From assembly GCF_000524195.1 (NCBI RefSeq), contig NW_020170481.1:236738-300289 (forward strand): a stretch of DNA of 63,552 nucleotides. Direction: 5' to 3'. Below the pieces are notes generated by a model, which worked only from the letters and a program-made list of their open reading frames with translations, was not told where the DNA came from and did not search any database. Within the stretch, counting starts at the first letter, position 1, and each line of letters starts with the position of its first letter. Below, in pieces: positions 48,056 through 59,909 of the stretch. A program made the position numbers and the translations under genes. This stretch comes from Echinococcus granulosus. Taxonomy: Eukaryota; Platyhelminthes; Cestoda; Cyclophyllidea; Taeniidae.

Positions 48056-49551
48056 CACGCAAGTGCAGAAGATGGTTATAACAGCCTTAGTGATTTTGAT
48101 TAGGTAAACTCCAACATAGGGAATCTTTTGTCCTCTGCTATCCACTGCATTGTTTCTGTGTATTCTTATCCCCAGGGGGAGTGCTCCCTACTGCACTGAC
48201 AAAGAGATTGTCGGTTTGTGAATACGTGCCAGAATGTGCCTGAGTAATGTGTGGGGAGGAAAGAATCCTCCTAAAAACTCTTAAGCTGGGACAATGCAAG
48301 TGCGTTAGTGGAAGTGCGTTTTGCTATGTCTCCGGCATCATTGGAAGTGACTTTAAGCCTCTGAATGGATTCATCGTAGACCACTTAGCCGGATTAACTG
48401 TTACAGCTCACTTGGCACTTCTTTGCGTTACGGCATTGAAAAAGGTCTTCTTATCCCCCGAAGGAAAGTGCAGTCTTCTGTACTGCCGAAGGAAAAGTTG
48501 CATTATGAATTCGTACAAAATTGTGTTCGCGTAACGTGTGGGAAGTGAAGAATCCTCCTCAAAACACAAGCCGGGACAACGCAAGCTAGCTAATGCATGT
48601 GAGATTTGCAATGTTCTGGACATTATTGGAAGTGACTTTGAGGCTATAAACGAATCCATGGCAGACCACTTCGCTTAGTGAACCATTACAGCACACTTGG
48701 CACTTCTTTGCGTTGCAGCATTCAAGAAGGTCTTGTTACACACCTCACATGTAATTTAACACATTTTACTCTCCTCCCACAAGTGAACTTTGTTTTAATA
48801 TGTTCATCTACTTTGATGACATTACCACTCATTCTCATCGTCTGATGTGGAGTCACCTTGCAATCACTGCCCTTGAAAATAGCAAATTGTGCATCCTTGT
48901 CACAGGCATCTCAGCAATGTACGGACATTTGACAGAATAGTTTTTATGGTAGTTTTCAGTGTTGTAAAATGTATGAAGGCCAAAAAACACTCAATGTTTA
49001 TTGGCACCTCTTCATCGGGTTGGTGGTTTGGAAATGATGCCTTGGGGCGAATGGTATCTTTAATGCGATAGATTGTGTGAAGTTTAGATGAAACCTTTCC
49101 CCTTCTCACTCAATGCATTGTGATAAATAAGGAATAATTTGAATTAGCTCCGGAAACCCGCACCAACATGCTCTCATCTAAACCTTACTCTCCCTAGTAA
49201 AATTGTCGCTCATATTTGTTACATTTCCATGCAGGTGATCAATCATTTGGTCAATGCACAATCTGTCACAATGGGATTGGAAAGAGCAGCAGGAAGAAAA
49301 GAACAGTTTTGTTAATTGGTCGAAAGAACTAGCTGACTGGAGCATGACTTTCACACTCAAGGTACATCAACTTCAGCGAGCAAGATTTACTTACTTCCAC
49401 GAGCAGTCCAGATTTCAGTATTCCACTGAAGATGCCCAAATTCATCTTTCCACGGAGAGGCACACTGAGCGGAGCAAGAAATGAGGCGACAGTTGCCTAC
49501 TCAGTGGAGAATGCGTGCAGTCTACACCATCATCAGCAAGTGCATTGTTAT

Positions 49552-49743
49552 GCTTGAACAAGTTGGCGCAGGGACACGGTACCAACACATGCTAGAAAGG
49601 AGGTCAAGTGGTGTGCCCACCACACTCTCTGCATTGTCACTTACGGCTAATCACAGACAGACAGACAGTCGGGTTTGCAGACAATGTGTACCCACTACGT
49701 GGCAGTTGGTGGTGCTCAACAAGAATTGGAACACCACCCACAG
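49552..49743 (+). pseudogene. decayed FN3-type exon
   Basis: Only the end is recognisable: RIGTPPTG at a donor (ACAG|GTGAGC). The intron start after it, GGTGCATGTG-TTATGATGTGC and on through CTGCTGACATTTCCT, is close to that of the other FN3 exons. The exon body itself is scrambled (CAGA repeat, no FN3 core). The left edge is set only by analogy to the 192-nt length. Confidence 0.4.
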
Positions 49744-49979
49744 GTGAGCTGGTGCATGTGGTTATGATGTGCGGCTACACGTTAAGGGTTACTTCCCACT
49801 GACTCATTTTGCTGCTGACATTTCCTCCATCTCAATAGCCTTAGGAGCAAATCGTTGACGTAAAGAAACGAGAATATCAAATAAACATTGTTAAACTAAT
49901 CTTTGTTTGAAGCAGTCAAAAGTGAAGTGTTTGAATCGTATTTTATTTCAAGGTACTATCGATATTTGAATTCGCTAGA

Positions 49980-50715
49980 GGTTGTGTCATTTGATTCTAA
50001 AATAATGGTATTTGAGTTAAACCCCTGCTCGGGAAACAAGCAAGTGTTTGTAAAGAATGGCGTTAAACCATACCTTGTATCTTCAGATCGTCCATTTTTG
50101 GCACTGCTTAGATACGTCTAACGAATTTCCTTAGCATTGTAGTTAACTGGATGAATGTTTCTATTTCTAATCTAATCGGTGATCCATAATTAACCTTCGT
50201 TCACTCCGCGTACTGACTATGGGCATTTCATTATGAGAGGACGGGTAATTTAGTCTTAACTCTTGAGTAGCATATGACAGGCATCAACAACTTTAAGCTG
50301 TGGTGCTAAATTACTCTCTTCCGAGGAGCGTTAGAGAGCGCCTTGATAATTTCGCTTGGAAGACCATCACCCACTCATTCTGCTCGTGCTGTAACACTTG
50401 ACATCTTGTATTCATTGGCCATAGTGCGCGGAGATTTGACCATTCCGTTGTTAGGGCAAAACAAAACTTGCATGCATTAGGCGCCTCTGCTATGTTGAAC
50501 CATTTGAATTGCAGAACTTTGGCCCGTTTTACCTCATAGAAGTGAACCATTTTGTGGCAGCGAAATTGGACCGAAAATGCCAAAAGTGAGGTAAAAGTGA
50601 CAAATTTGTGTATTTGACTGTCAACAACTTTTTACTATGGGAGGTCATATGGTTGTCGCAAATTGAATCCGACTGATCAGCGACTGGTGCATTTTCTGCA
50701 TAATGGGAGCCTGTA
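49980..50715 (-). repeat. paralogous block in the unit (inverted to 40,380-41,110)
   Basis: Lies 3' of the antigen-like gene on the same strand. It shares short, collinear, well-preserved stretches with 40,380-41,110, including one that reads KMVHFYEVKRAKVLQFK here and HEMVYFQAVKRVKVLQFK there. That peptide-level match may only reflect conserved DNA. No start or splice sites make it a gene. Confidence 0.5.
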
Positions 50716-50797
50716 GTGGGAATAGATTTGCTGTGTAAGCACAGGTTACTGGCTGTGATATTCCACATGAATAAGACATTTGATAATTTGCACCAAC

Positions 50798-51854
50798 TCA
50801 CGCAAATGTTCCGGCATGAACTACAGCCACGCAAACGAAGATGATGCCAAGAGTTGCTGAAGTCAGGCCAGATGTGCTAGTCGAGACAGTGATTTCTTCC
50901 TCTCTTACGTAAAATGGCAACAAAATGAGAGCATCGCTTGAAGTAATAAGGCCTGTTAACTGTAAACCATGCAGAATCGGGCATCAGCAAGTGCCATGTA
51001 GTAGGTAGTTCAATATGTGCTCTTAAAGCATGCGGCAGGAAATGTCAGCAGGAAAATGAGTTGATGAGAAACACCTCTCGATGTGGAGTTGCACATCATA
51101 ATCACATGCACCAGCCTACCAGCAGGTAGTGTGGTAATTTTTGAGAAAACTTTGAACAAGTTGCCTTCACCCCTACGAACCTCCAGTGTGAGATCGTTTG
51201 ATTTGTTGGGTTGCAATCCCTCAAGAGTGGTTACTCTTTGTGAGAAATTTGCAATTTTCCAGATCTCGATGCCAGATAAATCAGCTGCCACCGCTGTTGG
51301 TTTGATTTGATCTGCGTTGCTGACACTTACATTTGAGGTGTCGCAAATTATCTAGCAGGTGTGAGAATCCAAGTGACTCCATTGAAGGTGATACAGAAGC
51401 GAGGGTAATTTTCTCCCTTTCCCTTTTTTCGTCAGCACTTCTGCGAACAAGCCTTGAAAAGGTGATTCCAGCCAAAGTGGTTCCAGCCATCTCCATTGAA
51501 GCATCAAGATGCAAATTCATAATCAAACATGTGTGTGTAAAGTATGTTGAAGGAGCAAACCTCTTACACAACTGAAAATACTCTTTGATTTGTGCCAGTA
51601 AATTTCACGAGTGGAAGTTGCATGCGATTTGACTCAGTGGTTGTTGATTACCTTATGACCGTATGATGGTTGAAGGTAGAGCATTAAAAAGAAGGAAAAA
51701 ATTCACCGATATAACAGTCACCAATATATGTCAAGTGCTTCTTCGTGTATGCTGATCAGAGTGAGATGTTGGAAGGTCTCTTACCACGATCTCCCCTGCA
51801 TCCAGTCGCCAAAATGCAGGTGACGAACACAATGATCCCGAATTGAACCGCCAT
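50798..51854 (-). CDS. oncosphere-antigen-like (EG95/45W-type) secreted or anchored FN3 protein, copy 1
   Basis: Exons: signal 51,854-51,785 (MAVQFGIIVFVTCILATGC, a clear signal peptide, donor GTAAGA); FN3 half 51,311-51,120 (IANFSQ, TTLEGLQPNKSNDLTLEV, FSKITTLPA); tail 50,901-50,798 (EEEITVSTSTSGLTSATLG then a hydrophobic end, stop). All junctions are phase 1, giving 121 aa. In taeniid antigens the first FN3 half is also coded. Here the candidate for it (about 51,329-51,572, acceptor TTTTCAG, donor GTAAGT) is open only in a frame that does not join exon 1, so it is either skipped or broken. The protein may be a short isoform, or the gene a recent pseudogene. The family's known members are host-protective larval surface antigens; the role here is inferred. 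The identical copy 2 is at +8,055. Confidence 0.62.
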
Positions 51855-53309
51855 TTCTACTCCACTCTACAAATGCTCCACATTTACCACCCATGTCAAC
51901 CACATCAGTCTGTTAGATATCGTGTTCTTGACCTGCAAGGCGACCTCTCCACTAATTGATTTATTCAATGAAAGGTATTAGATGTGGATCTGCTTAAGTC
52001 ATCTCACCCTCAACTTCTGCACTCACCAGCATCCACGTGACGAAATGAATAGTCGGCCTACCTTTTTTACCACTTTGAACCTACGGGCATGTTACCAATT
52101 CCTGTCAACGTAGTCAAATGATATTTGTTTCGCATTCCTTGTTGCTACATTCACAATGCTTACTTGATTGCACTCACGATGATGTGTAGAAGTGGACGTG
52201 TATTTGGAAACGTGGCACATCTGACGTCGACTTCAGCTTCGTGGACGCGCTGTATTATTACTCTGCGGTGAACTGAACTGCAGTGCATTTCAATGTGATG
52301 TGACATGGCGATGTACACTGCATTTAACGACGGAAGCGTGCGTGGCTGTCTGGACTCGGACTTGTTATAGGCGGCACTGATATGACCTGCTACACTCCCG
52401 ACGGTCCAGAGTATGTCGAAATGGCAATTATGGTTGATCCATTTCAAACAGAAACCTGATTGAGCTACTGAACCTTACCTGCTTACTTTCCGACGCACCG
52501 TTTTACATTTTGAAATCCTTTTGGAATTGCTCCAAGTAAGCACATTCTTGGATTTTGCTCATCTACTTCCATGTCGCCATAGAAAATGATGTGAAGGCAC
52601 TGTTGAATTCGCCACGTCTAAGTGGCGATGCTCTAGGGTTGGGAGAAAGGACAAGAGTACGAGGAGACAAATATCCTACTCATCTCTTATGTGATGTTCT
52701 TTGCACTAATTCACATCTCTGAAGGAAGATGCGACAGTTTTGAAGTGTACCAATGACAGTGTCGTGTTGTGGAGACCACTAAGAGCGAAACGGTACACAT
52801 TGCAGTGGACGAAAAAGTTGTCACATTTTTGCTTTCCTTCTTTTCTTTTTCAACTGCTTGTACACTCTTTTACACTCACGCCACAACTCACGCATGCTTT
52901 GCCCCGCAGCTGATTGACTAACTGAATGATCGCTTCATGATTTTCCTACCCGTCTAAATGCCTAACGGAATGTCATATTTATTGAATGACTTCTCGACTT
53001 TTTCTTGCTTACTTATGAACTCTTTTACTGTTTGACTGATTGCCAATAAAGTTACCTCGTTTTTGAACCGACAGTTGCGTAATGCCACTGAGGATTGATG
53101 CGTTCCGAGTACGAGGCAATGCCGTCGCACTTGCCCTTGGATGCTTACCACTCTGATGTGATGACCAGCTCTTCAATTTGTGAAGTCTGTGAACCGATGA
53201 AAGTGGAGTAGATGCATGGATACGCTGAATTGGTGAATCCATGTCGATGGAACTGCAGTGTCGGAGAGGGTGCAATGGCCATAACGGAATATGAGTGACC
53301 AAATTATAT

Positions 53310-53510
53310 CGGGGGAAATAATGAGGGTTTGTTGAGAGAAGAAGGAGGAGTTGGGAATTGTGAAGGTGAGATTGGGAAGAAATAAGGAGAGGAGGAGCTG
53401 ATGCAGGAGAGAATTTTCTGGTGAGAGTGTAAAGATATAGTGTGAGGTGGTGGAGAGGAGATGATAGAAGGAGCTGAGGAGAAGGCGCAGTGGATTGTTG
53501 AGGTGCGAAT
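53310..53510. repeat. purine-rich (GA/GGA) strand-asymmetric tract, copy 1
   Basis: About 200 bp in which the plus strand is overwhelmingly A and G (GGAGAAG, GAGGAGG and GGTGGAGAGG blocks) with few pyrimidines. Such tracts can form triplex/H-DNA and slow polymerases. No coding role seen. Confidence 0.6.
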
Positions 53511-55977
53511 AAACGTCACTATTCTAAATGGGAAGGGTCATGTGGGAAGAGCAGGGGTCAGTTGTACGTGAGGTGAGATTGCGGATGACGTGTTGACTCA
53601 GGCAATTGGTTTAGCAAGCTGCGTTTGAATCCTTGAATTCCCCAAACTACTTTACTACTGTGTGTTCGGACTACCTCTTTGGTCATAGGAGTAAATTCCC
53701 TCGTAGTATGCCTCAACCATTTTAGTCGTCCAAATTGGAATCTATTTCGACACAGCATAGCCAGACCAAAATATCTGGCACTCATTTGGGAATGGAGGAT
53801 GCCACAAGTGGACTAGATGGAAATGCCCTATAGACATTTGATGGGATAGCAGTTAATCGCGATGTCTTAGTGAAGTTGGCCGATCTCAGGTCAAACTCGG
53901 TACCCGCAGTGGTCATTTCTCGGGAGGGAAGGGAGTCTGCTAAACAAGCATGAAGTAATAAATGTTATCATTGTCTTATGGGATTGTTTCATTTATTAAT
54001 GTAGGACGTACTGAAGGGGATTCGGCAATGCCACCTCCCTGCCTATCTCTCTACCTGTCCTTTGTTGGGGCCAATCTATAGGTCGGGGAGATGTTTAGGG
54101 GCGGGTCCAATCAACTCAGTGTAGCCTAAGAGGATAAGTGTTGTACTCAGTGCAGACCTTCCTGTTGGCTTACGCTGAATGTATTAACGCCAACGCATCT
54201 CTGTAACTTATTAGCCGCAACTCCATCAGAACATTCGACGTGCCGTTGAAGAAGAACCACAAACTTTTGCATAGCATATGGCACTGGGTAATGTTAAAGG
54301 TAGTAGAAGAAGAATGGAGAGGAGAGAAACTTGGAGACAAACCAGTGAACTGTGTGGAACAGGCAGGATAGTTTCTTCAAAACGTAAGTAAGGAAGTGTT
54401 CTACAATCGCAAAAATGGAGTTTAATTTAATAAAGGTTTACCCGTGTTCTTCTATTAGGAGGACTGTTTGTTTGTTGTCCCAGAGCGCATGGAACTATTT
54501 CTCAAATTCCTCACTTATGGTGCTTCCTTTATTCGTCTTTTCAACTTCTACCATCGACATCACTCCAGAGCTGGATAAGCGGCTTTCAACTCTTTGGCTT
54601 GAGAGATACGGCTAATGCTCACACAGATCTCTGTGTTTTATACTATTCCCATGCCTCTTACAAAGCCGAAAGAAATACATCAACTGTATGCATGAAATCA
54701 GGGTCTTTTCCACTTTATCCATTGATATATTGAAACCATATTTCTTTTATTGTTCAATGGTAGTCAATACATGTCTTAGATCTCAGTACATTTCATAGTA
54801 TTTTCATTAAAACAAAGAGTAAAGTTTGGCGCTCCAGATTTGTGACCTCTATTGTTTGCAAATAGTCGAGTCCATATAGCACACCAGGACATTCCCGAAG
54901 ACGAATGAAGACATGTTATTTGAGCTGAATATGTATTTCCGACCTGTTGAGTGAATTGGGCCTACTGGCGTGGCTTGGAGGCCAGGCCGTCATGCAGAGA
55001 TGCAATGGTAGTTTTTCCAGTTACTAAAACCGAGCGGTATAAGATCGAGCTACGTAGTACATACCCCATTCCTTTTTTGGGCTTCCTCTTTGATGCTATC
55101 CCTGATTAACCTCACACGTCAGCCGGCACCTTGTGATCGGTGCTGTAAATTTTCATGCGTCATTGTCTCTACTCGTCAATTCTGCTGCATCTAGAGTCTC
55201 GTTTCGCTGCAGAATGCCGTCATTATTGTATTCGGAAAGTCTGCGGTAGAGAAATGAATTTCTTTTGGCAGTTCCAGACTGTTGCGCCGAATGAGTTTTG
55301 TGAACATTGTTAATGCTAGCAGACACGGGCAAGATGCTTTGGAGGACTCGTTGAATTAACGCACGATCTTGAGAACGAGATTCCCACATGCCCTTGAGTG
55401 TGTTGTGCTCAAATATCTGTCCTTAATTAAGTGTGCATTGTGATCAAATGGATCTTAAAAAGCGTGGCCATTGCTGATACCTGAAGTCAAAGTCATGTCT
55501 CAGTGGCCACACCGAATCGTGCTTTCTCGGTTTCCAAGTCGCTCTTTTACAAAGGCATTGTGCATTTGCACTGTCTCCGACCTCCATTTCGTGATAAATG
55601 CATCAAGTTGGGGAAGTATGTCGGTGGTGAGAATCACATTTGCAGAGCAGCTAGCCGTCCCTTTGTTCTCTATTCAAGGCTAACTTATGATTGGAAGCAT
55701 GTAATTGATTGACACTGATTGTAGGGACAACCATTGTAGGTAATAGCAATAATTGGCAGTGTCACCACTTCCGAAGCAGCATCTGCTACGTATAAGGTAA
55801 ATAGCACTCCCGATTCCCTTCTTCGGTTAGTCAATTTTCAGTTCTACGCCGTCTCAGCACATGCTTCCCTTACTCCTCCATCTATTTTGAGACCACGCCT
55901 TCGTACTGCAAACCGGTATAAGCGTTCACCCCCACCAGATGAAGTGGAGGTCATTTCTGTTGTATTTACATGTGCAG

Positions 55978-56110
55978 AATGAAGTGGATTCCACCGTCAT
56001 GCCTTACTGGTTCTGCAGGTAGTGCTCTGAAGTTGATCGCATGGCCACGCCGACCCAGTGCGTGGTGCAGTGCAGTAGTAGTAGTAGTAGTGGAGAGAGG
56101 TCGTTGTTTC
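55978..56110 (+). pseudogene. possible hydrophobic-tail exon relic, copy 2
   Basis: Exact repeat of the relic at 47,923-48,055, with the same one-base frameshift between VDSTVMP and TGSAGSAL. Confidence 0.3.
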
Positions 56111-57606
56111 CACGCAAGTGCAGAAGATGGTTATAACAGCCTTAGTGATTTTGATTAGGTAAACTCCAACATAGGGAATCTTTTGTCCTCTGCTATCCAC
56201 TGCATTGTTTCTGTGTATTCTTATCCCCAGGGGGAGTGCTCCCTACTGCACTGACAAAGAGATTGTCGGTTTGTGAATACGTGCCAGAATGTGCCTGAGT
56301 AATGTGTGGGGAGGAAAGAATCCTCCTAAAAACTCTTAAGCTGGGACAATGCAAGTGCGTTAGTGGAAGTGCGTTTTGCTATGTCTCCGGCATCATTGGA
56401 AGTGACTTTAAGCCTCTGAATGGATTCATCGTAGACCACTTAGCCGGATTAACTGTTACAGCTCACTTGGCACTTCTTTGCGTTACGGCATTGAAAAAGG
56501 TCTTCTTATCCCCCGAAGGAAAGTGCAGTCTTCTGTACTGCCGAAGGAAAAGTTGCATTATGAATTCGTACAAAATTGTGTTCGCGTAACGTGTGGGAAG
56601 TGAAGAATCCTCCTCAAAACACAAGCCGGGACAACGCAAGCTAGCTAATGCATGTGAGATTTGCAATGTTCTGGACATTATTGGAAGTGACTTTGAGGCT
56701 ATAAACGAATCCATGGCAGACCACTTCGCTTAGTGAACCATTACAGCACACTTGGCACTTCTTTGCGTTGCAGCATTCAAGAAGGTCTTGTTACACACCT
56801 CACATGTAATTTAACACATTTTACTCTCCTCCCACAAGTGAACTTTGTTTTAATATGTTCATCTACTTTGATGACATTACCACTCATTCTCATCGTCTGA
56901 TGTGGAGTCACCTTGCAATCACTGCCCTTGAAAATAGCAAATTGTGCATCCTTGTCACAGGCATCTCAGCAATGTACGGACATTTGACAGAATAGTTTTT
57001 ATGGTAGTTTTCAGTGTTGTAAAATGTATGAAGGCCAAAAAACACTCAATGTTTATTGGCACCTCTTCATCGGGTTGGTGGTTTGGAAATGATGCCTTGG
57101 GGCGAATGGTATCTTTAATGCGATAGATTGTGTGAAGTTTAGATGAAACCTTTCCCCTTCTCACTCAATGCATTGTGATAAATAAGGAATAATTTGAATT
57201 AGCTCCGGAAACCCGCACCAACATGCTCTCATCTAAACCTTACTCTCCCTAGTAAAATTGTCGCTCATATTTGTTACATTTCCATGCAGGTGATCAATCA
57301 TTTGGTCAATGCACAATCTGTCACAATGGGATTGGAAAGAGCAGCAGGAAGAAAAGAACAGTTTTGTTAATTGGTCGAAAGAACTAGCTGACTGGAGCAT
57401 GACTTTCACACTCAAGGTACATCAACTTCAGCGAGCAAGATTTACTTACTTCCACGAGCAGTCCAGATTTCAGTATTCCACTGAAGATGCCCAAATTCAT
57501 CTTTCCACGGAGAGGCACACTGAGCGGAGCAAGAAATGAGGCGACAGTTGCCTACTCAGTGGAGAATGCGTGCAGTCTACACCATCATCAGCAAGTGCAT
57601 TGTTAT

Positions 57607-57798
57607 GCTTGAACAAGTTGGCGCAGGGACACGGTACCAACACATGCTAGAAAGGAGGTCAAGTGGTGTGCCCACCACACTCTCTGCATTGTCACTTACG
57701 GCTAATCACAGACAGACAGACAGTCGGGTTTGCAGACAATGTGTACCCACTACGTGGCAGTTGGTGGTGCTCAACAAGAATTGGAACACCACCCACAG
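57607..57798 (+). pseudogene. decayed FN3-type exon, copy 2
   Basis: Exact repeat of the relic at 49,552-49,743, ending RIGTPPTG at the same GTGAGC donor. Confidence 0.4.
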
Positions 57799-58852
57799 GT
57801 GAGCTGGTGCATGTGGTTATGATGTGCGGCTACACGTTAAGGGTTACTTCCCACTGACTCATTTTGCTGCTGACATTTCCTCCATCTCAATAGCCTTAGG
57901 AGCAAATCGTTGACGTAAAGAAACGAGAATATCAAATAAACATTGTTAAACTAATCTTTGTTTGAAGCAGTCAAAAGTGAAGTGTTTGAATCGTATTTTA
58001 TTTCAAGGTACTATCGATATTTGAATTCGCTAGAGGTTGTGTCATTTGATTCTAAAATAATGGTATTTGAGTTAAACCCCTGCTCGGGAAACAAGCAAGT
58101 GTTTGTAAAGAATGGCGTTAAACCATACCTTGTATCTTCAGATCGTCCATTTTTGGCACTGCTTAGATACGTCTAACGAATTTCCTTAGCATTGTAGTTA
58201 ACTGGATGAATGTTTCTATTTCTAATCTAATCGGTGATCCATAATTAACCTTCGTTCACTCCGCGTACTGACTATGGGCATTTCATTATGAGAGGACGGG
58301 TAATTTAGTCTTAACTCTTGAGTAGCATATGACAGGCATCAACAACTTTAAGCTGTGGTGCTAAATTACTCTCTTCCGAGGAGCGTTAGAGAGCGCCTTG
58401 ATAATTTCGCTTGGAAGACCATCACCCACTCATTCTGCTCGTGCTGTAACACTTGACATCTTGTATTCATTGGCCATAGTGCGCGGAGATTTGACCATTC
58501 CGTTGTTAGGGCAAAACAAAACTTGCATGCATTAGGCGCCTCTGCTATGTTGAACCATTTGAATTGCAGAACTTTGGCCCGTTTTACCTCATAGAAGTGA
58601 ACCATTTTGTGGCAGCGAAATTGGACCGAAAATGCCAAAAGTGAGGTAAAAGTGACAAATTTGTGTATTTGACTGTCAACAACTTTTTACTATGGGAGGT
58701 CATATGGTTGTCGCAAATTGAATCCGACTGATCAGCGACTGGTGCATTTTCTGCATAATGGGAGCCTGTAGTGGGAATAGATTTGCTGTGTAAGCACAGG
58801 TTACTGGCTGTGATATTCCACATGAATAAGACATTTGATAATTTGCACCAAC

Positions 58853-59909
58853 TCACGCAAATGTTCCGGCATGAACTACAGCCACGCAAACGAAGATGAT
58901 GCCAAGAGTTGCTGAAGTCAGGCCAGATGTGCTAGTCGAGACAGTGATTTCTTCCTCTCTTACGTAAAATGGCAACAAAATGAGAGCATCGCTTGAAGTA
59001 ATAAGGCCTGTTAACTGTAAACCATGCAGAATCGGGCATCAGCAAGTGCCATGTAGTAGGTAGTTCAATATGTGCTCTTAAAGCATGCGGCAGGAAATGT
59101 CAGCAGGAAAATGAGTTGATGAGAAACACCTCTCGATGTGGAGTTGCACATCATAATCACATGCACCAGCCTACCAGCAGGTAGTGTGGTAATTTTTGAG
59201 AAAACTTTGAACAAGTTGCCTTCACCCCTACGAACCTCCAGTGTGAGATCGTTTGATTTGTTGGGTTGCAATCCCTCAAGAGTGGTTACTCTTTGTGAGA
59301 AATTTGCAATTTTCCAGATCTCGATGCCAGATAAATCAGCTGCCACCGCTGTTGGTTTGATTTGATCTGCGTTGCTGACACTTACATTTGAGGTGTCGCA
59401 AATTATCTAGCAGGTGTGAGAATCCAAGTGACTCCATTGAAGGTGATACAGAAGCGAGGGTAATTTTCTCCCTTTCCCTTTTTTCGTCAGCACTTCTGCG
59501 AACAAGCCTTGAAAAGGTGATTCCAGCCAAAGTGGTTCCAGCCATCTCCATTGAAGCATCAAGATGCAAATTCATAATCAAACATGTGTGTGTAAAGTAT
59601 GTTGAAGGAGCAAACCTCTTACACAACTGAAAATACTCTTTGATTTGTGCCAGTAAATTTCACGAGTGGAAGTTGCATGCGATTTGACTCAGTGGTTGTT
59701 GATTACCTTATGACCGTATGATGGTTGAAGGTAGAGCATTAAAAAGAAGGAAAAAATTCACCGATATAACAGTCACCAATATATGTCAAGTGCTTCTTCG
59801 TGTATGCTGATCAGAGTGAGATGTTGGAAGGTCTCTTACCACGATCTCCCCTGCATCCAGTCGCCAAAATGCAGGTGACGAACACAATGATCCCGAATTG
59901 AACCGCCAT
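58853..59909 (-). CDS. oncosphere-antigen-like (EG95/45W-type) FN3 protein, copy 2
   Basis: Identical second copy of the gene at 50,798-51,854. Signal exon 59,909-59,840; FN3-half exon 59,366-59,175; tail exon 58,956-58,853; 121 aa, all junctions phase 1. The absence of any silent change relative to copy 1, including introns, means that the two copies are either extremely young or an assembly duplicate. The same unresolved first FN3-half region lies at about 59,384-59,627. Confidence 0.6.

Larger units (their letters stand above)
47442..55497. repeat. 8,055-bp tandem unit, copy 1
   Basis: Every position compared here recurs exactly 8,055 bp further right; all translated open frames in the unit are identical in the second copy. 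The left edge is sharp: at 47,442/55,497 both read G followed by TCTCAGTGGCC, while the preceding bases differ (ATTGC versus TCAT). The unit carries one antigen-like gene (minus), plus-strand relics, a purine-rich tract and microsatellites (TAG repeat at about 48,018; CAGA repeat at about 49,660). It lacks long terminal repeats or transposase, so it is a segmental unit rather than a recognised transposon. Confidence 0.95.

Noticed and set aside
48247..48534. 95-codon plus-strand open frame in the repeated unit (also at 56,302)
   Set aside because: The internal sequence partly repeats itself (AGTGACTTTAAGCCT / AGTGACTTTGAGGCT), suggesting a small local duplication, but there is no gene structure.
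52160..52447. 95-codon minus-strand open frame in the repeated unit (also at 60,215)
   Set aside because: No signal, domain or splice logic. Appearing twice only reflects the exact duplication and is not evidence of conservation.
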